A stretch of 64,000 nucleotides of DNA from Chloroflexota bacterium (GTDB lineage: Bacteria > Chloroflexota > Anaerolineae > Promineifilales > Promineifilaceae): positions 1 through 64,000 of the forward strand of contig JAJRYT010000139.1 of NCBI GenBank assembly GCA_024275635.1, in the 5' to 3' direction. The notes under the pieces are model-generated. The model was not told where the DNA came from. It saw nothing but the letters and a program-made list of their open reading frames with translations, and did no database searches. Every line of letters begins with the position of its first letter. Position 1 is the stretch's first letter. Of this stretch, positions 54,501 to 62,808 are shown in pieces. The position numbers were made by a program, and so were the translations under genes.

Positions 54501-55779
54501 GGCGGATGCGGTTGCTGGTTACCTCTAACCCCTCGCCCGGCCGCACCATGCGCAGCAATATCCGCTTGACAGTCACTTGTTCTTCAGGGATAAGCGCTTC
54601 ATAAAACGCATCGGCGCTGTTCGCCAGCGCGCGGCGACCGCCTTCAAGCTGTTGGTACGCCCGCCAGGTGACGCGATTACGTTCTCGTTTTTCCCAGAGC
54701 TTTAGCAAAGTAAACTGCAGCAGCGGCAGCGCCGCCGGTTCCCCTAAAATATCTTTCAGCAGGGCGTCAACCACGCCATCTTCAAACTTTAACCCTACCA
54801 ATTCGGCCGGTTTCTCAATCGTATCGCGTAGTTCGCTGGCATTGAGCGAGGCGACCGGCACGACCGCTTTTTCAAAAAGATGATGAAATTCAGGCAGGCG
54901 GGCCACCTGCGCTTCAAAATCGGAGCGCATTGTCAAAATGATGACGTGCCGGGTATTGGCGGCTTGAATGAGATGGAGCAGGTTGTTGATGAACGTCTGG
55001 CGTACTGAATCATCCTGGCAGAGGGTGAAGATCTCTTCGAATTGGTCTATGGTGAGAACGGCCGTTTCCACCCCCGCCCCGGCGCTTTCTACCTGTTGCT
55101 GAACCACCCGGGTCAGATGTCCCGCACCCGCCTTAAACCCGGCTACCTGTTCCTCAATCCAGGCATACGTTTGCACCCCGTCTGGCTTAATCGCGCGGGC
55201 CAGGTTTACTAACGGCCGTGATCCCGGCACCAATGTCGGATAATAAAGCCATTGATCAGAACCACTGATCGCCCCCGCGCCCAATCGGGGCAGCAGCCCG
55301 GCTTGAACCACCGACGACTTACCACTGCCCGACGGGCCAACCACAGCCAGTAAACGCTGCGATTCCAGCCGATCTACAAGCTGCGTCACCGATCTCTGCC
55401 GGCCAAAGAACAGAGCTTCCTTACCTTCCCGAAAAGCGTCAAGCCCCAGGTACGGGCAGAGCGAATCCGCCAATTCCGGGGCCAGCGTGGGGTCAAATTC
55501 GGCCAGCGTGGGGTCAATCGGCGTGAAGTCCGTCTTACTTAAAATATTCTCCCAGTAATCGAGCATACTTTGAGCGGCCTGCCGCTCTTTACTGGCATCC
55601 AGTTGCACTCCCAGGCCCGTCCCCTGCCGGATGAAATTAGCCACACCGGTCAGAAACTCCAACGAAGAACTGTTTTCGCGGCGACCCTCGACCAGTTCGG
55701 CATGAACTCGCCGCATTTGGGCAAGCGACTGGTAAGCTGCCATATTATCCGACTCCAATACCGTTTGATCCTGAGACAT
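51553..55779 (-). CDS. nSTAND ATPase / coiled coil / 14 WD40 repeats
   Basis: The 1408-residue protein has a short lead, then a STAND-type NTPase: Walker A GPSGSGKSSVVQAGL (about 148) and Walker B VLTIDQFEEIF (about 250). A helical part and one transmembrane helix (YLAIVMILALIAAGVAI, about 585) come next. An Ala/Glu/Lys coiled coil (about 620-715) and 14 WD40 blades (about 760-1390), enough for two seven-bladed propellers, complete it. Start ATG 55779 overlaps the upstream TGA as TGATG, so the two are coupled. TTG 55800 would overlap more and is rejected. The N-terminal ATPase should be on the cytoplasmic side and the propellers on the other side. Confidence 0.88.
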   Translation of the reverse strand: MSQDQTVLESDNMAAYQSLAQMRRVHAELVEGRRENSSSLEFLTGVANFIRQGTGLGVQLDASKERQAAQSMLDYWENILSKTDFTPIDPTLAEFDPTLAPELADSLCPYLGLDAFREGKEALFFGRQRSVTQLVDRLESQRLLAVVGPSGSGKSSVVQAGLLPRLGAGAISGSDQWLYYPTLVPGSRPLVNLARAIKPDGVQTYAWIEEQVAGFKAGAGHLTRVVQQQVESAGAGVETAVLTIDQFEEIFTLCQDDSVRQTFINNLLHLIQAANTRHVIILTMRSDFEAQVARLPEFHHLFEKAVVPVASLNASELRDTIEKPAELVGLKFEDGVVDALLKDILGEPAALPLLQFTLLKLWEKRERNRVTWRAYQQLEGGRRALANSADAFYEALIPEEQVTVKRILLRMVRPGEGLEVTSNRIRRRTLYEKGEARYRVDQALDKLIDTRLVRLTEGDTLDDIQIEIAHEALIRNWPRLVGWLEDERERMRKRFRLTAVAEQWRALNRDPSGLWRGVLLAEAAALADLNELETEFITASQTAEQQAEAEKRAARERELAQAHALAETERRRAEEKAEAARKLTIRARYLAIVMILALIAAGVAIKNGIDANRNAAEARDNERIAAGLALDANKARDDAEKARDEAIQAQAEAEKAKEEAEISAEEAAKAKEEAEASAAAEATAKLEALENANKAEASAAEAEAQTRQVIARSLAASSLDQLGSDTQLSLLLALEAVNVNLAEGETPPLTAENALYQALQALQLQQTLTGHTEGVNDVAYNFDGTHIATASADTAVKIWDVASGQELLTLNDHRRAVTSAAFSPDDRYLATGSEDGFVILWNPNTGLRRSVLGGSHGTVQSITFSQDGALLAIANGDSSVSVWNVRLIDQKYNLFGHEDRVNDVAFTPDATQLVSGGEDGRVIIWNLDIGISIRSIEPILGDDGKPITANAIAISPDGEQLLIGYADGTARVRDFTQVDYPLLFTLTGHASSIWDVAFSPAAPDDPNATIRMMTASADGTVKVWNRETGRAEYTLLGHGGGVSAIAFNPASQQFATAGQDSRAKLWNIQPSFTPTILTGHTAAVLGAAVNGDGTLVATGSGDATIKLWNAVSGDLERTLTGHNAAVNDVAYSPDSARLASAGEDHIAYIWDLASGRVLQNLDHGGPVNAVAFSPDGAWLATASEDGLARVWDAVDGTRLAKFDNSDNGASPANSVIFSPDGSQLLTGDSAGRITIWNVTSGEQAAVFAELEGAVNDMAFSADNTSLAAAGSDGTARVWDWESGEMQRTFAGHAGAVLSVAFSPDGSRLATSSADGTAKLWDTATGQPLRTLLEGTSIVHDVVFTPDGAHLATASSDRTAQIITLESVAELLERGLALAARPLTADECFQYLQQFFPGGQCLTASLDTP

Positions 55780-57047
55780 CAAATCGTTCGCAATAACCAA
55801 TCCAACGGTTCGCCAATTTGTCGTAAATCCTCACATAATTGTAGCAATCGGTCATCCACCAACCGGAAGCGGCGGCCCACCTGAACACGATATGTCTGGA
55901 AAATGCCAATAATCGTTGCTGGAGGCATAGTCGACTCGGAGGCCAGAGCTTCTTTTAGCTGCTCGCTGCTGCGCTGTAAATCTAAAGCCCATTTCTCATC
56001 GCTGCTTCCGTACAAGTCGGTAGCCATTGCCTGAAAATCAGGGTGCGTTAGTTCTAACTCTGAAATATCATTCCTGTCACTCCCCAAAAGAACATCCACG
56101 CGCCGCAGCTCATCATCCAACCTTTGCCAATTATTATGGTCATCTACCAGGTCGTTCAAATCATCATTCAGTTCTTCCAGGGCTGAGACACTTGTGGCAA
56201 TTCGGCCAACTGTTTCCGGGGGTAAGCTAGTTTCCAGGCGCTTGTGAATAGACTGCATGGCTGCGGCTAATCTGTCCAACGGCAAATCAGTTGCCGCATC
56301 CACAAGATGACCATTGACACGGGGCAGACCTCTATCCAAAGCGCGATATAAAAAGCGCAGCGCTGTATCCAATTCGCCTAGATCATGCTCTTCAATTGCT
56401 GACCGCATAGCCATTTGGCCCCGGCGGAGTATAGGCAGCCAATAGCCGGCTCGTGATACAAAACGAGGCGTGTCGGCCAGTTTGAGCAGTTCGTAAATTG
56501 GCCCTTGCAGCAAGGCCTGGTTACTGACCAGACTGGCCCAGGCGGTATCGTCCTCTTCCATGCGCTGCCGATCATTATGAAGTATAAGGTTATACCCCAT
56601 CTCCATGTCCTGGAAGAGATCATGCAGCTTCTTATAATGCCGAACTGTCTCAATGCCGCTCAATGATTCTTTGAAGTCGCTTTGATAATCGGAGACTGCT
56701 TCACGAACCTCAGAGTCTTTCATGCGCTGGGCTAAAAGGTGCAGACCCGATCCGGCTTCCTTTTGTAACTGTTCGCTGGGGGAAGTAAATTCAGGGGGTA
56801 TATCGGGCCAATTAACATTTGGCCGTAGTTGGCGGCACTTTTTCGCAAGTTCGGTAAGGAGATCGCGGCGCTCGCAGTAGCCAATTAATGCCAGGACTCT
56901 ATCCGTCAGGGCGTCGCCTTTCAAATACTCATATTTTATATTTAATTCAAAACAAAGGGCGCGAAGCTCGCTTTCATCAAAATGGTCAAGGAGCAGTTGA
57001 CGCAGTTTACTGCGGTCATCTAAGTTTAAGCGGGGAGATGAGATCAC
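55779..57047 (-). CDS. Effector-associated (death-like) domain protein, partner of nSTAND
   Basis: The 422-residue protein starts with a helical domain of about 75 residues (LRQLLLDHFDESELRALCFE, then VLALIGYCERRDLLTELAKK). It resembles the effector-associated/death-like domains found beside STAND NTPases in bacterial conflict systems. I cannot assign the subtype. The remaining 340 residues are helical with no recognisable catalytic motif. GTG 57047 follows GAGGAGG at six bases. The stop overlaps the downstream ATG (TGATG). The likely job is adaptor or effector recruited by the nSTAND protein, by homotypic contacts, but this is inference. Confidence 0.7.
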   Translation of the reverse strand: MISSPRLNLDDRSKLRQLLLDHFDESELRALCFELNIKYEYLKGDALTDRVLALIGYCERRDLLTELAKKCRQLRPNVNWPDIPPEFTSPSEQLQKEAGSGLHLLAQRMKDSEVREAVSDYQSDFKESLSGIETVRHYKKLHDLFQDMEMGYNLILHNDRQRMEEDDTAWASLVSNQALLQGPIYELLKLADTPRFVSRAGYWLPILRRGQMAMRSAIEEHDLGELDTALRFLYRALDRGLPRVNGHLVDAATDLPLDRLAAAMQSIHKRLETSLPPETVGRIATSVSALEELNDDLNDLVDDHNNWQRLDDELRRVDVLLGSDRNDISELELTHPDFQAMATDLYGSSDEKWALDLQRSSEQLKEALASESTMPPATIIGIFQTYRVQVGRRFRLVDDRLLQLCEDLRQIGEPLDWLLRTI

Positions 57048-57290
57048 TACAATCCTCCTCAGTTTTCATCATCGGCACAGTTTAATAAGCATTATCATCA
57101 TACCGGTGTTCGCTTAATTTAACGCTTACGCCGACAGCATAAGGGATTCAGGCGAACAGCGCCATTAAAATGACGATAAATTCGTGTTAATTGCCTTGTA
57201 AAGGGTGCGTTCATTTCAGTTGTAGGACAAGCCTTTCTAGGGCTTTATGACAGACAGGAAATAGTGCGTTAGTGATTTTGAAGAATCATG

Positions 57291-57296
57291 TATAAT
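57291..57296 (+). promoter_or_regulatory. TATAAT box before a leaderless start
   Basis: A perfect -10 hexamer 6 bases before ATG 57303. Transcription would begin at or next to that ATG. No good -35 hexamer is visible. The 240-base gap (57048-57290) between divergent genes holds no other clear signal. Confidence 0.4.
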
Positions 57297-57302
57297 CTCA
57301 AC

Positions 57303-57800
57303 ATGAGGAAATTTTCTAAACGGTTGGGCGTTATGCCTTTTTTATTGCTGGGGGCGGGGTTGTTTGTCATTGGCCTGTTGGCAATGAATCATATTGTGAA
57401 TAATTGGTGGCCGTTTGATGTGTCGCGGCTGGACTTGGTTCGGGCTACGGCCGAAGGACGGGCTGATCCAACGCTGCTGCTGGAAGCGGCCAATGTTGAA
57501 ATTATTCTGGCTTTTCTGGCTGTTTTGCTGGTGGCGGTAACGGGGCTGGCGCTGCCGCTGGCCTATATTTTGAACCGGCGTTTTCTTCGTTCGCATTACC
57601 GGCCAGAACAGTCGGCGGCGCTTTCTTTTTTAGCGCCGCTGCGCCAGGCGGTGTGGGTTGGCTTGTGGGTGACTTTTTGTGCCTGGCTGCAAATGAATCG
57701 GGTGTTGGGCGTGGCCGTTGCTGGGTTGGTGGCGGTGGTGCTGATTATGTTTGAAGGGCTGCTGCAAGTGCGAACACGGGCGGCGTATGTGGATGGATAG
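57303..57800 (+). CDS. Small four-helix membrane protein
   Basis: The 165-residue protein has four hydrophobic helices, near residues 12-30, 65-90, 110-130 and 135-155. They run from LLLGAGLFVIGLLAMNHIV to LGVAVAGLVAVVLIMFEGLL. I cannot name a family. No signature residues are evident. I use ATG 57303 because TATAAT would place transcription there. ATG 57288 is possible but falls before that. The stop is immediately followed by the selA ATG with no gap, so translation is coupled to selA. A role related to selenium metabolism is only a guess from position. Confidence 0.7.
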   Translation: MRKFSKRLGVMPFLLLGAGLFVIGLLAMNHIVNNWWPFDVSRLDLVRATAEGRADPTLLLEAANVEIILAFLAVLLVAVTGLALPLAYILNRRFLRSHYRPEQSAALSFLAPLRQAVWVGLWVTFCAWLQMNRVLGVAVAGLVAVVLIMFEGLLQVRTRAAYVDG

Positions 57801-59186
57801 ATGGGCGAACAAATAACCCAGGCGCAGGATTTGCTGCGTAGCTTGCCGGGTGTGGACCGGCTGTTGCAGATGCCGGTGACGGAATTGTTGGCGGAGCAGT
57901 ACGGCCGTTCCCTCACCCTCGCTGCCCTGCGCTACTCCCTCGATAACAGGCGGCAGGCCATTCTGGCCGGCAACGGCCGTGAGCCTGACGCCGACTCACT
58001 GGTGCAAGAGGCGCGAACCTGGCTGGAGAACCTGCTGGCTCCTACCCTGCGGCCTATCATCAACGCCACCGGCGTCATCGTGCATACCAATTTGGGGCGC
58101 GCGCCGTTGAGCCGGAGCGCATTAACGGCCGTCCAATCGGCTGGCGGCGGTTACGCCACCCTGGAATTTGACCTGGACAGCGGCAAACGCGGCTCGCGGG
58201 CGGTTCATGCCGAAAATTTACTCATCCGGCTGACCGGGGCTGAGGCGGCAACGGCCGTTAACAACAACGCCGCTGCCGTCCTGCTCATGTTAACCGCGCT
58301 GTGTTCAGGTCGGGAAGTCATCATCAGCCGGGGGCAGTTGGTCGAAATCGGCGGCGGCTTTCGTATCCCCGACGTGATGGCCCAATCGGGGGCGCGCATG
58401 GTGGAGGTGGGAACGACCAATCGCACCCATTTACACGATTATGAAAGAGCCGTCACCGAGAATACGGCCGCTATCCTAGTGGTCCATCATTCCAATTACA
58501 AAATCATCGGCTTCACCACTGAGCCGCCGCTGGCCGACCTGGCCGACCTGGCCTGCCGGCATAACATTTTGTTATTGTACGATCAGGGCAGCGGCGCGCT
58601 GCTGGATACGGCTCCGTATGGTCTGGAACCGGAACCAACGGTTCTGGACGGGCTGCAAGCGGGCTGCGATGTGGTTTGCTTCAGCGGCGACAAGTTGTTG
58701 GGCGGGTCGCAGGCGGGGATTTTGTGCGGGCGCGGCGGTCTCATTGGTCAGATCAAGCGCCACCCGTTGGCCCGCGCGGTTCGGGCCGATAAAATGGCGC
58801 TGGCGGCTTTGTCGGCGACGCTGGCGCAGTACTTGACGGATCGGGCGCTTGTGGACATTCCGGTTTGGCGTATGATCGCCCGGCCATTGCCGGAGATTGA
58901 GGCGGAGGCCAACCAATGGGCCGCCCGGCTGCAAGAAGAGGGCGTTGCAGCCAGGGTGATTGACGGCCGTTCCACCGTTGGCGGCGGTAGTTTGCCGGGG
59001 ACCAGCTTGCCCACCCGGCTGGTCGCTGTTGAGCAAGCCGATGTGGAAAGCCTGGCCGCTGCCCTGCGCGGCCACTCGCTGCCGGTCATCGGCCGGATTC
59101 AAGATGATTTATTCCTGGTTGACCCGCGCACCGTGCTCCCAGAGCAAGCCGAGGCGCTTTTAACGGCGCTGGTCAGATATGCGTGA
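57801..59186 (+). CDS. selA: L-seryl-tRNA(Sec) selenium transferase SelA
   Basis: SelA converts seryl-tRNA(Sec) to selenocysteinyl-tRNA with selenophosphate and pyridoxal phosphate. The 461-residue protein has the N-terminal helical lead (RSLPGVDRLLQMPVTELL), INATGVIVHTNLGRAPLS (about residue 85) and the cofactor Lys in VCFSGDKLLGGSQAG (about 298). It closes with GRIQDDLFLVDPRTV. This implies selenoprotein synthesis, which also needs SelB, SelD and tRNA(Sec). None of these is in the window. It overlaps tsaD by eight bases. It contains ACGGCCGT five times. Confidence 0.93.
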   Translation: MGEQITQAQDLLRSLPGVDRLLQMPVTELLAEQYGRSLTLAALRYSLDNRRQAILAGNGREPDADSLVQEARTWLENLLAPTLRPIINATGVIVHTNLGRAPLSRSALTAVQSAGGGYATLEFDLDSGKRGSRAVHAENLLIRLTGAEAATAVNNNAAAVLLMLTALCSGREVIISRGQLVEIGGGFRIPDVMAQSGARMVEVGTTNRTHLHDYERAVTENTAAILVVHHSNYKIIGFTTEPPLADLADLACRHNILLLYDQGSGALLDTAPYGLEPEPTVLDGLQAGCDVVCFSGDKLLGGSQAGILCGRGGLIGQIKRHPLARAVRADKMALAALSATLAQYLTDRALVDIPVWRMIARPLPEIEAEANQWAARLQEEGVAARVIDGRSTVGGGSLPGTSLPTRLVAVEQADVESLAAALRGHSLPVIGRIQDDLFLVDPRTVLPEQAEALLTALVRYA

Positions 59187-60198
59187 AACAATGAACACAG
59201 CCTACTCTCGAATTTTAGCCATCGAATCCTCATGTGATGAAACGGCCGCGGCCGTCATCGAAAACGGCGCGACGATCCTAAGCAATGTCATTGCCAGCCA
59301 GATAGATTTACATGCCCAATTCGGGGGCGTTTTCCCCGAAGTTGCCTCGCGCCAGCATGTGGAAGTGATTTACCCGGTCGTGGCCCAGGCGTTGGAAGAG
59401 GCGCACATGGGGCTGGATGACGTGGACTGCATCGCTGTCACCAAAGGGCCGGGGCTGGTTGGCTCGCTGCTGGTAGGCATGAACATGGCCAAAGGGCTGG
59501 CGTTAGGCCGTAACAAGCCGCTGCTGGGCATCAACCACATTGAGGGGCATATCTATTCACTGTGGCTGACCGAGGACGCGCCCAATATTGAATTCCCTTT
59601 TTTGACGCTGGTTGTGAGCGGCGGCCATACGGAGTTATACCTGGTGACGGGTCACGGCCGTTACCAACACCTGGGCGGCACATTGGATGACGCCGCCGGG
59701 GAGGCGTTTGATAAAATCGGCCGTTTGCTGGGGCTGCCTTATCCCGGCGGCCCGGCCATTGACGAAGCGGCCAAGACGGGCAATCCGCAGGCGTTCAAAT
59801 TTCCCCGCGCTGTGATGGAGGATGGGTTTAATTTCAGCTTTAGCGGGTTGAAAACGGCCGTTTTGCGGCAAACCAAACATTTCGATCCCGGCCGCCTGCC
59901 GGTTAACGATCTGGCCGCCAGTTTTCAGGCGGCAGTGGTGGAGGTATTGGTCACAAAAACGGAACGAGCGGCGGCGGCTTATGGGGTAACGGCCGTTCAC
60001 TTGGTCGGCGGCGTCTCCTCTAACAGCGCCCTGCGTCAGCAAATGCAAGCTGCGCTTAAAATACCTGTCCGCTACCCGCCTTCCATTCTATGTACCGATA
60101 ATGCTGCCATGATTGGCGCGGCCGCACACTGGCATTTTGTAAACGGCCGTCAAGACTCACTCAACATAGATGTTATACCCAGCCTGGAATTAACCTAA
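59179..60198 (+). CDS. tsaD: tRNA threonylcarbamoyladenosine synthase TsaD
   Basis: TsaD transfers threonylcarbamoyl to A37 of tRNAs reading ANN codons. The 339-residue protein has ILAIESSCDETAAAV (about residue 12), the metal-binding GINHIEGHIYS (about 115) and nucleotide-site VSGGHTELYLV (about 138). The end reads HLVGGVSSNSALRQQM and CTDNAAMIGAAA. A second ATG at 59191 in the same frame may be the true start. The first is within selA. Usual partners TsaB and TsaE are not here. Confidence 0.95.
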   Translation: MRETMNTAYSRILAIESSCDETAAAVIENGATILSNVIASQIDLHAQFGGVFPEVASRQHVEVIYPVVAQALEEAHMGLDDVDCIAVTKGPGLVGSLLVGMNMAKGLALGRNKPLLGINHIEGHIYSLWLTEDAPNIEFPFLTLVVSGGHTELYLVTGHGRYQHLGGTLDDAAGEAFDKIGRLLGLPYPGGPAIDEAAKTGNPQAFKFPRAVMEDGFNFSFSGLKTAVLRQTKHFDPGRLPVNDLAASFQAAVVEVLVTKTERAAAAYGVTAVHLVGGVSSNSALRQQMQAALKIPVRYPPSILCTDNAAMIGAAAHWHFVNGRQDSLNIDVIPSLELT

Positions 60199-60338
60199 AT
60201 ACTGGTCAGAACAGTGGTTTCTGGGTAGACTCCGAGTTGTGACCAATACCAGACATAAGCAATATCCAAAGAATTATTAACGACAATATCACTTCATCCC
60301 AATACTGTAGGAAGTAGTAGGCGTAACAGCAAGCGATT

Positions 60339-62447
60339 ATGAGCCATTCGGAAGTAGACACAAATATCATTAACGATTTAGGCGCCACTGAGCGGCTTCA
60401 AATATTGTATGACATCAATGCGATGTTCAGGCAGGTAACTGCCGAAGGTCTATATCTGGACGCTATCTTGCCGCGGATCCTGCAAATAGCCGTTAAACAA
60501 CTCCACGCGCATGATGGCAGTATTGTTATCGTTAATCGAGAATTCGAGATTGAACATGCCTGGCTGGCCGACAATAAATCAACAGATTACCTTGAGAGCA
60601 TTATGAGCAGCGGCCTTGCCGGATGGGTTATTCGCAACCAACAACCGGCTATTATTGATGACACGCGCACTGACTCTCGCTGGTTGCTGCGCCCAGGTCA
60701 TGCCACCAGCATCGAAGGTTGGTCCGTGATTTGCGTTCCCTTCATTGTCCGTAACCACGCCATCGGTGCGATTACAATTCATAAAGCCGGGATAAAGAAG
60801 TTTAATCATCACGATCTCGATCTGCTTAATATTATTGCCAACCAGGCCGCTGGAACCATTGAAAATGCCCGTCTTTACGAGAACTCTCAACGCCAACTAC
60901 AAATTACAGCGTTGCTTAACGAAGCCAGCCGCGTTATCAACTCCTCCCTGGATATTAACCGGATTATGCAGTCTCTGTTATCGCAAATGAATGAATTTTT
61001 GCAAGCGCAGGCCATCTCCATTGCCCTGGTTGATACACAAACGAATGAACTCGAATACCGGGTTGCTGAGGGGCTGGGCAGCGCCCAAATTGTTGGCTTA
61101 CGCTTGCCTTCCAACCAGGGGCTGTCCGGCTGGGTGATGGAACATGCCAAACCAGCTTTGGTTAACGATACCAGCCTTGATCCCCGGTTCCATACGCTGG
61201 GTGATCAGCGCACCGGCCACCTGACCCGCGCTATGATTTGCGCGCCCATTCATTTCAAAGGGGAAGTGCTGGGTACAATTCAAGCCATTAACCCTGAGCA
61301 GGGTTCGTTTACAAGTGGGGACCTGGATTTATTGGTCAATTTAGCCAATATTGCCAGCAGCGCAGTGGCTCATGCGCAGCAATTTGCACGCGCCCAGGCA
61401 GCGGAGGCCCGTTTTTCCCGCCTTTTCCAGGATAGTGTTGATCCTATCATTATCACGGATGTGAACGGCGATATTGTCGAAGTGAACCATCAAGCTTCCC
61501 AATTTATGGGGTACAGCTGGATTGAGTTACAGCAGATGAATATAAGGGAACTCCATCCGGCCGGAACTGATTTCCCAGATGCCGAGACAATAAAATCAGA
61601 TGTAGTGACTGTTTTGACAAACCAGGTCATCACTAAATCGCAGGAATTGATTTACGTCAAGGTGTATACCAAGCGCACGTTATTTGATAACAATAAGTTC
61701 CTGCAATGGATTTATCATGACATTTCCAAGCAGATGGAATTAGAACAAATGCGTGATGATCTGATTGCGATGCTTTTCCATGATTTGCAAAGTCCGCTGG
61801 GCAATGTGATTACCAGCCTGGAACTACTTAAGCTGGAGATTCCCCCGGAACGCGACTCTACATTGTGGGTCATGGTTGATATTGCTTCTCGCAGCAGTCA
61901 TCGCTTGCAAACGCTCATCCGCTCAATTTTGGATATCAATCAATTGGAAGCAGGACATCCAGTTAGTGAGCGGACGAATGTGGATGTTTATAGGTTGATT
62001 GATGATGTGTGGGAGATTGAACGGCCTCATTTTGAGAAGCGTGAGATTGAATTTGTCCGCGAGTTAGATCCCAATTTGCCGTCTGTTTATGCCCAGGAGG
62101 ATATGATTCGCCGTGTTCTGGTTAACTTGGTTGATAATGCGGTTAAATATAGTCCTGAGAGTCGTGAAATCACGGTAAGAGCGGCTGCTGTCCCTGATGA
62201 AGACATGGTGTTCATGTCGGTGATTGATCAGGGAGCCGGGATTCCAGAAAATTATCGCCAATCTGTTTTTAAGAAGTTTGAGCGTATTCAGCGGGCAGGT
62301 GAATCGAAGGGATTGGGGATGGGACTCGCCTTTTGCCGGCTGGCTGTGGAGGCGCATGGCGGTCAGATTTGGGTCGTTGATGCACCCGGCGGCGGCGCGC
62401 AGTTTAATTTTACGCTGCCCGTGGCAACGGAAGATGCGTCGGCTTAA
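60339..62447 (+). CDS. GAF-GAF-PAS sensor histidine kinase
   Basis: The 702-residue cytosolic kinase has two GAF domains (about 30-185 and 190-345), one PAS domain (about 355-465) and a kinase core. Phospho-His is in AMLFHDLQSPLGNVI (about 480). ATP-binding boxes are NLVDNAVKYSPES, VIDQGAGIPEN and GLGMGLAFCRLAVEAHGG. No transmembrane helix is visible. It resembles the larger kinase at 22239-25853 in layout but has a divergent H-box. No response regulator is adjacent, so the partner is unknown. The 140-base gap before it has no clear promoter. Confidence 0.9.
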   Translation: MSHSEVDTNIINDLGATERLQILYDINAMFRQVTAEGLYLDAILPRILQIAVKQLHAHDGSIVIVNREFEIEHAWLADNKSTDYLESIMSSGLAGWVIRNQQPAIIDDTRTDSRWLLRPGHATSIEGWSVICVPFIVRNHAIGAITIHKAGIKKFNHHDLDLLNIIANQAAGTIENARLYENSQRQLQITALLNEASRVINSSLDINRIMQSLLSQMNEFLQAQAISIALVDTQTNELEYRVAEGLGSAQIVGLRLPSNQGLSGWVMEHAKPALVNDTSLDPRFHTLGDQRTGHLTRAMICAPIHFKGEVLGTIQAINPEQGSFTSGDLDLLVNLANIASSAVAHAQQFARAQAAEARFSRLFQDSVDPIIITDVNGDIVEVNHQASQFMGYSWIELQQMNIRELHPAGTDFPDAETIKSDVVTVLTNQVITKSQELIYVKVYTKRTLFDNNKFLQWIYHDISKQMELEQMRDDLIAMLFHDLQSPLGNVITSLELLKLEIPPERDSTLWVMVDIASRSSHRLQTLIRSILDINQLEAGHPVSERTNVDVYRLIDDVWEIERPHFEKREIEFVRELDPNLPSVYAQEDMIRRVLVNLVDNAVKYSPESREITVRAAAVPDEDMVFMSVIDQGAGIPENYRQSVFKKFERIQRAGESKGLGMGLAFCRLAVEAHGGQIWVVDAPGGGAQFNFTLPVATEDASA

Positions 62448-62474
62448 ACCTCAGATTCAGTAGAGCGAAAATCT

Positions 62475-62590
62475 GCCACGAATTGCACAAGTTTCACGAA
62501 TTAAGCACTTCACTACCTTTGTAGTTTTCTAAATCAGCAATGAATTAGCGCGAATTTACGCGAAAAAGGCGCTTAATTCGGGTGAATTCG
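62475..62590. repeat. Degenerate AATTCGTG repeat region, copy 4
   Basis: Decayed CACGAATT/AATTCG words recur, and CGAATTAAGC (62497) and GCTTAATTCG (62571) are complementary. With the hairpin at 62675, the 361-base gap after the kinase holds only repeats, and I see no gene in it. Confidence 0.6.
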
Positions 62591-62674
62591 CTGCCATATT
62601 TCGACAAAACGATAAAAGTGCAAACATAGTGAACTTATTTCGTGTAGTTCGCGGCGAAAATCTTGATCTGCTGG

Positions 62675-62705
62675 GATTGGTTCAGTCGGCCAGATTGAAC
62701 TAATC
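62675..62705. repeat. Hairpin related to 12606-12638
   Basis: GATTGGTTCAGTC and GATTGAACTAATC pair with two G-U substitutions around GGCCA, followed by T and an A-run. It is a decayed relative of the perfect hairpin in the exporter operon. Confidence 0.6.
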
Positions 62706-62808
62706 TAAAAAAACGGGAAGTTGTTTTAGACGCTCACTTAGTTCGTCTCAATTGATTGGTTTTGTGTCAGCTCTGTCTGGGCGGTATTTGCTTGTTTTGA
62801 GGGTGATG

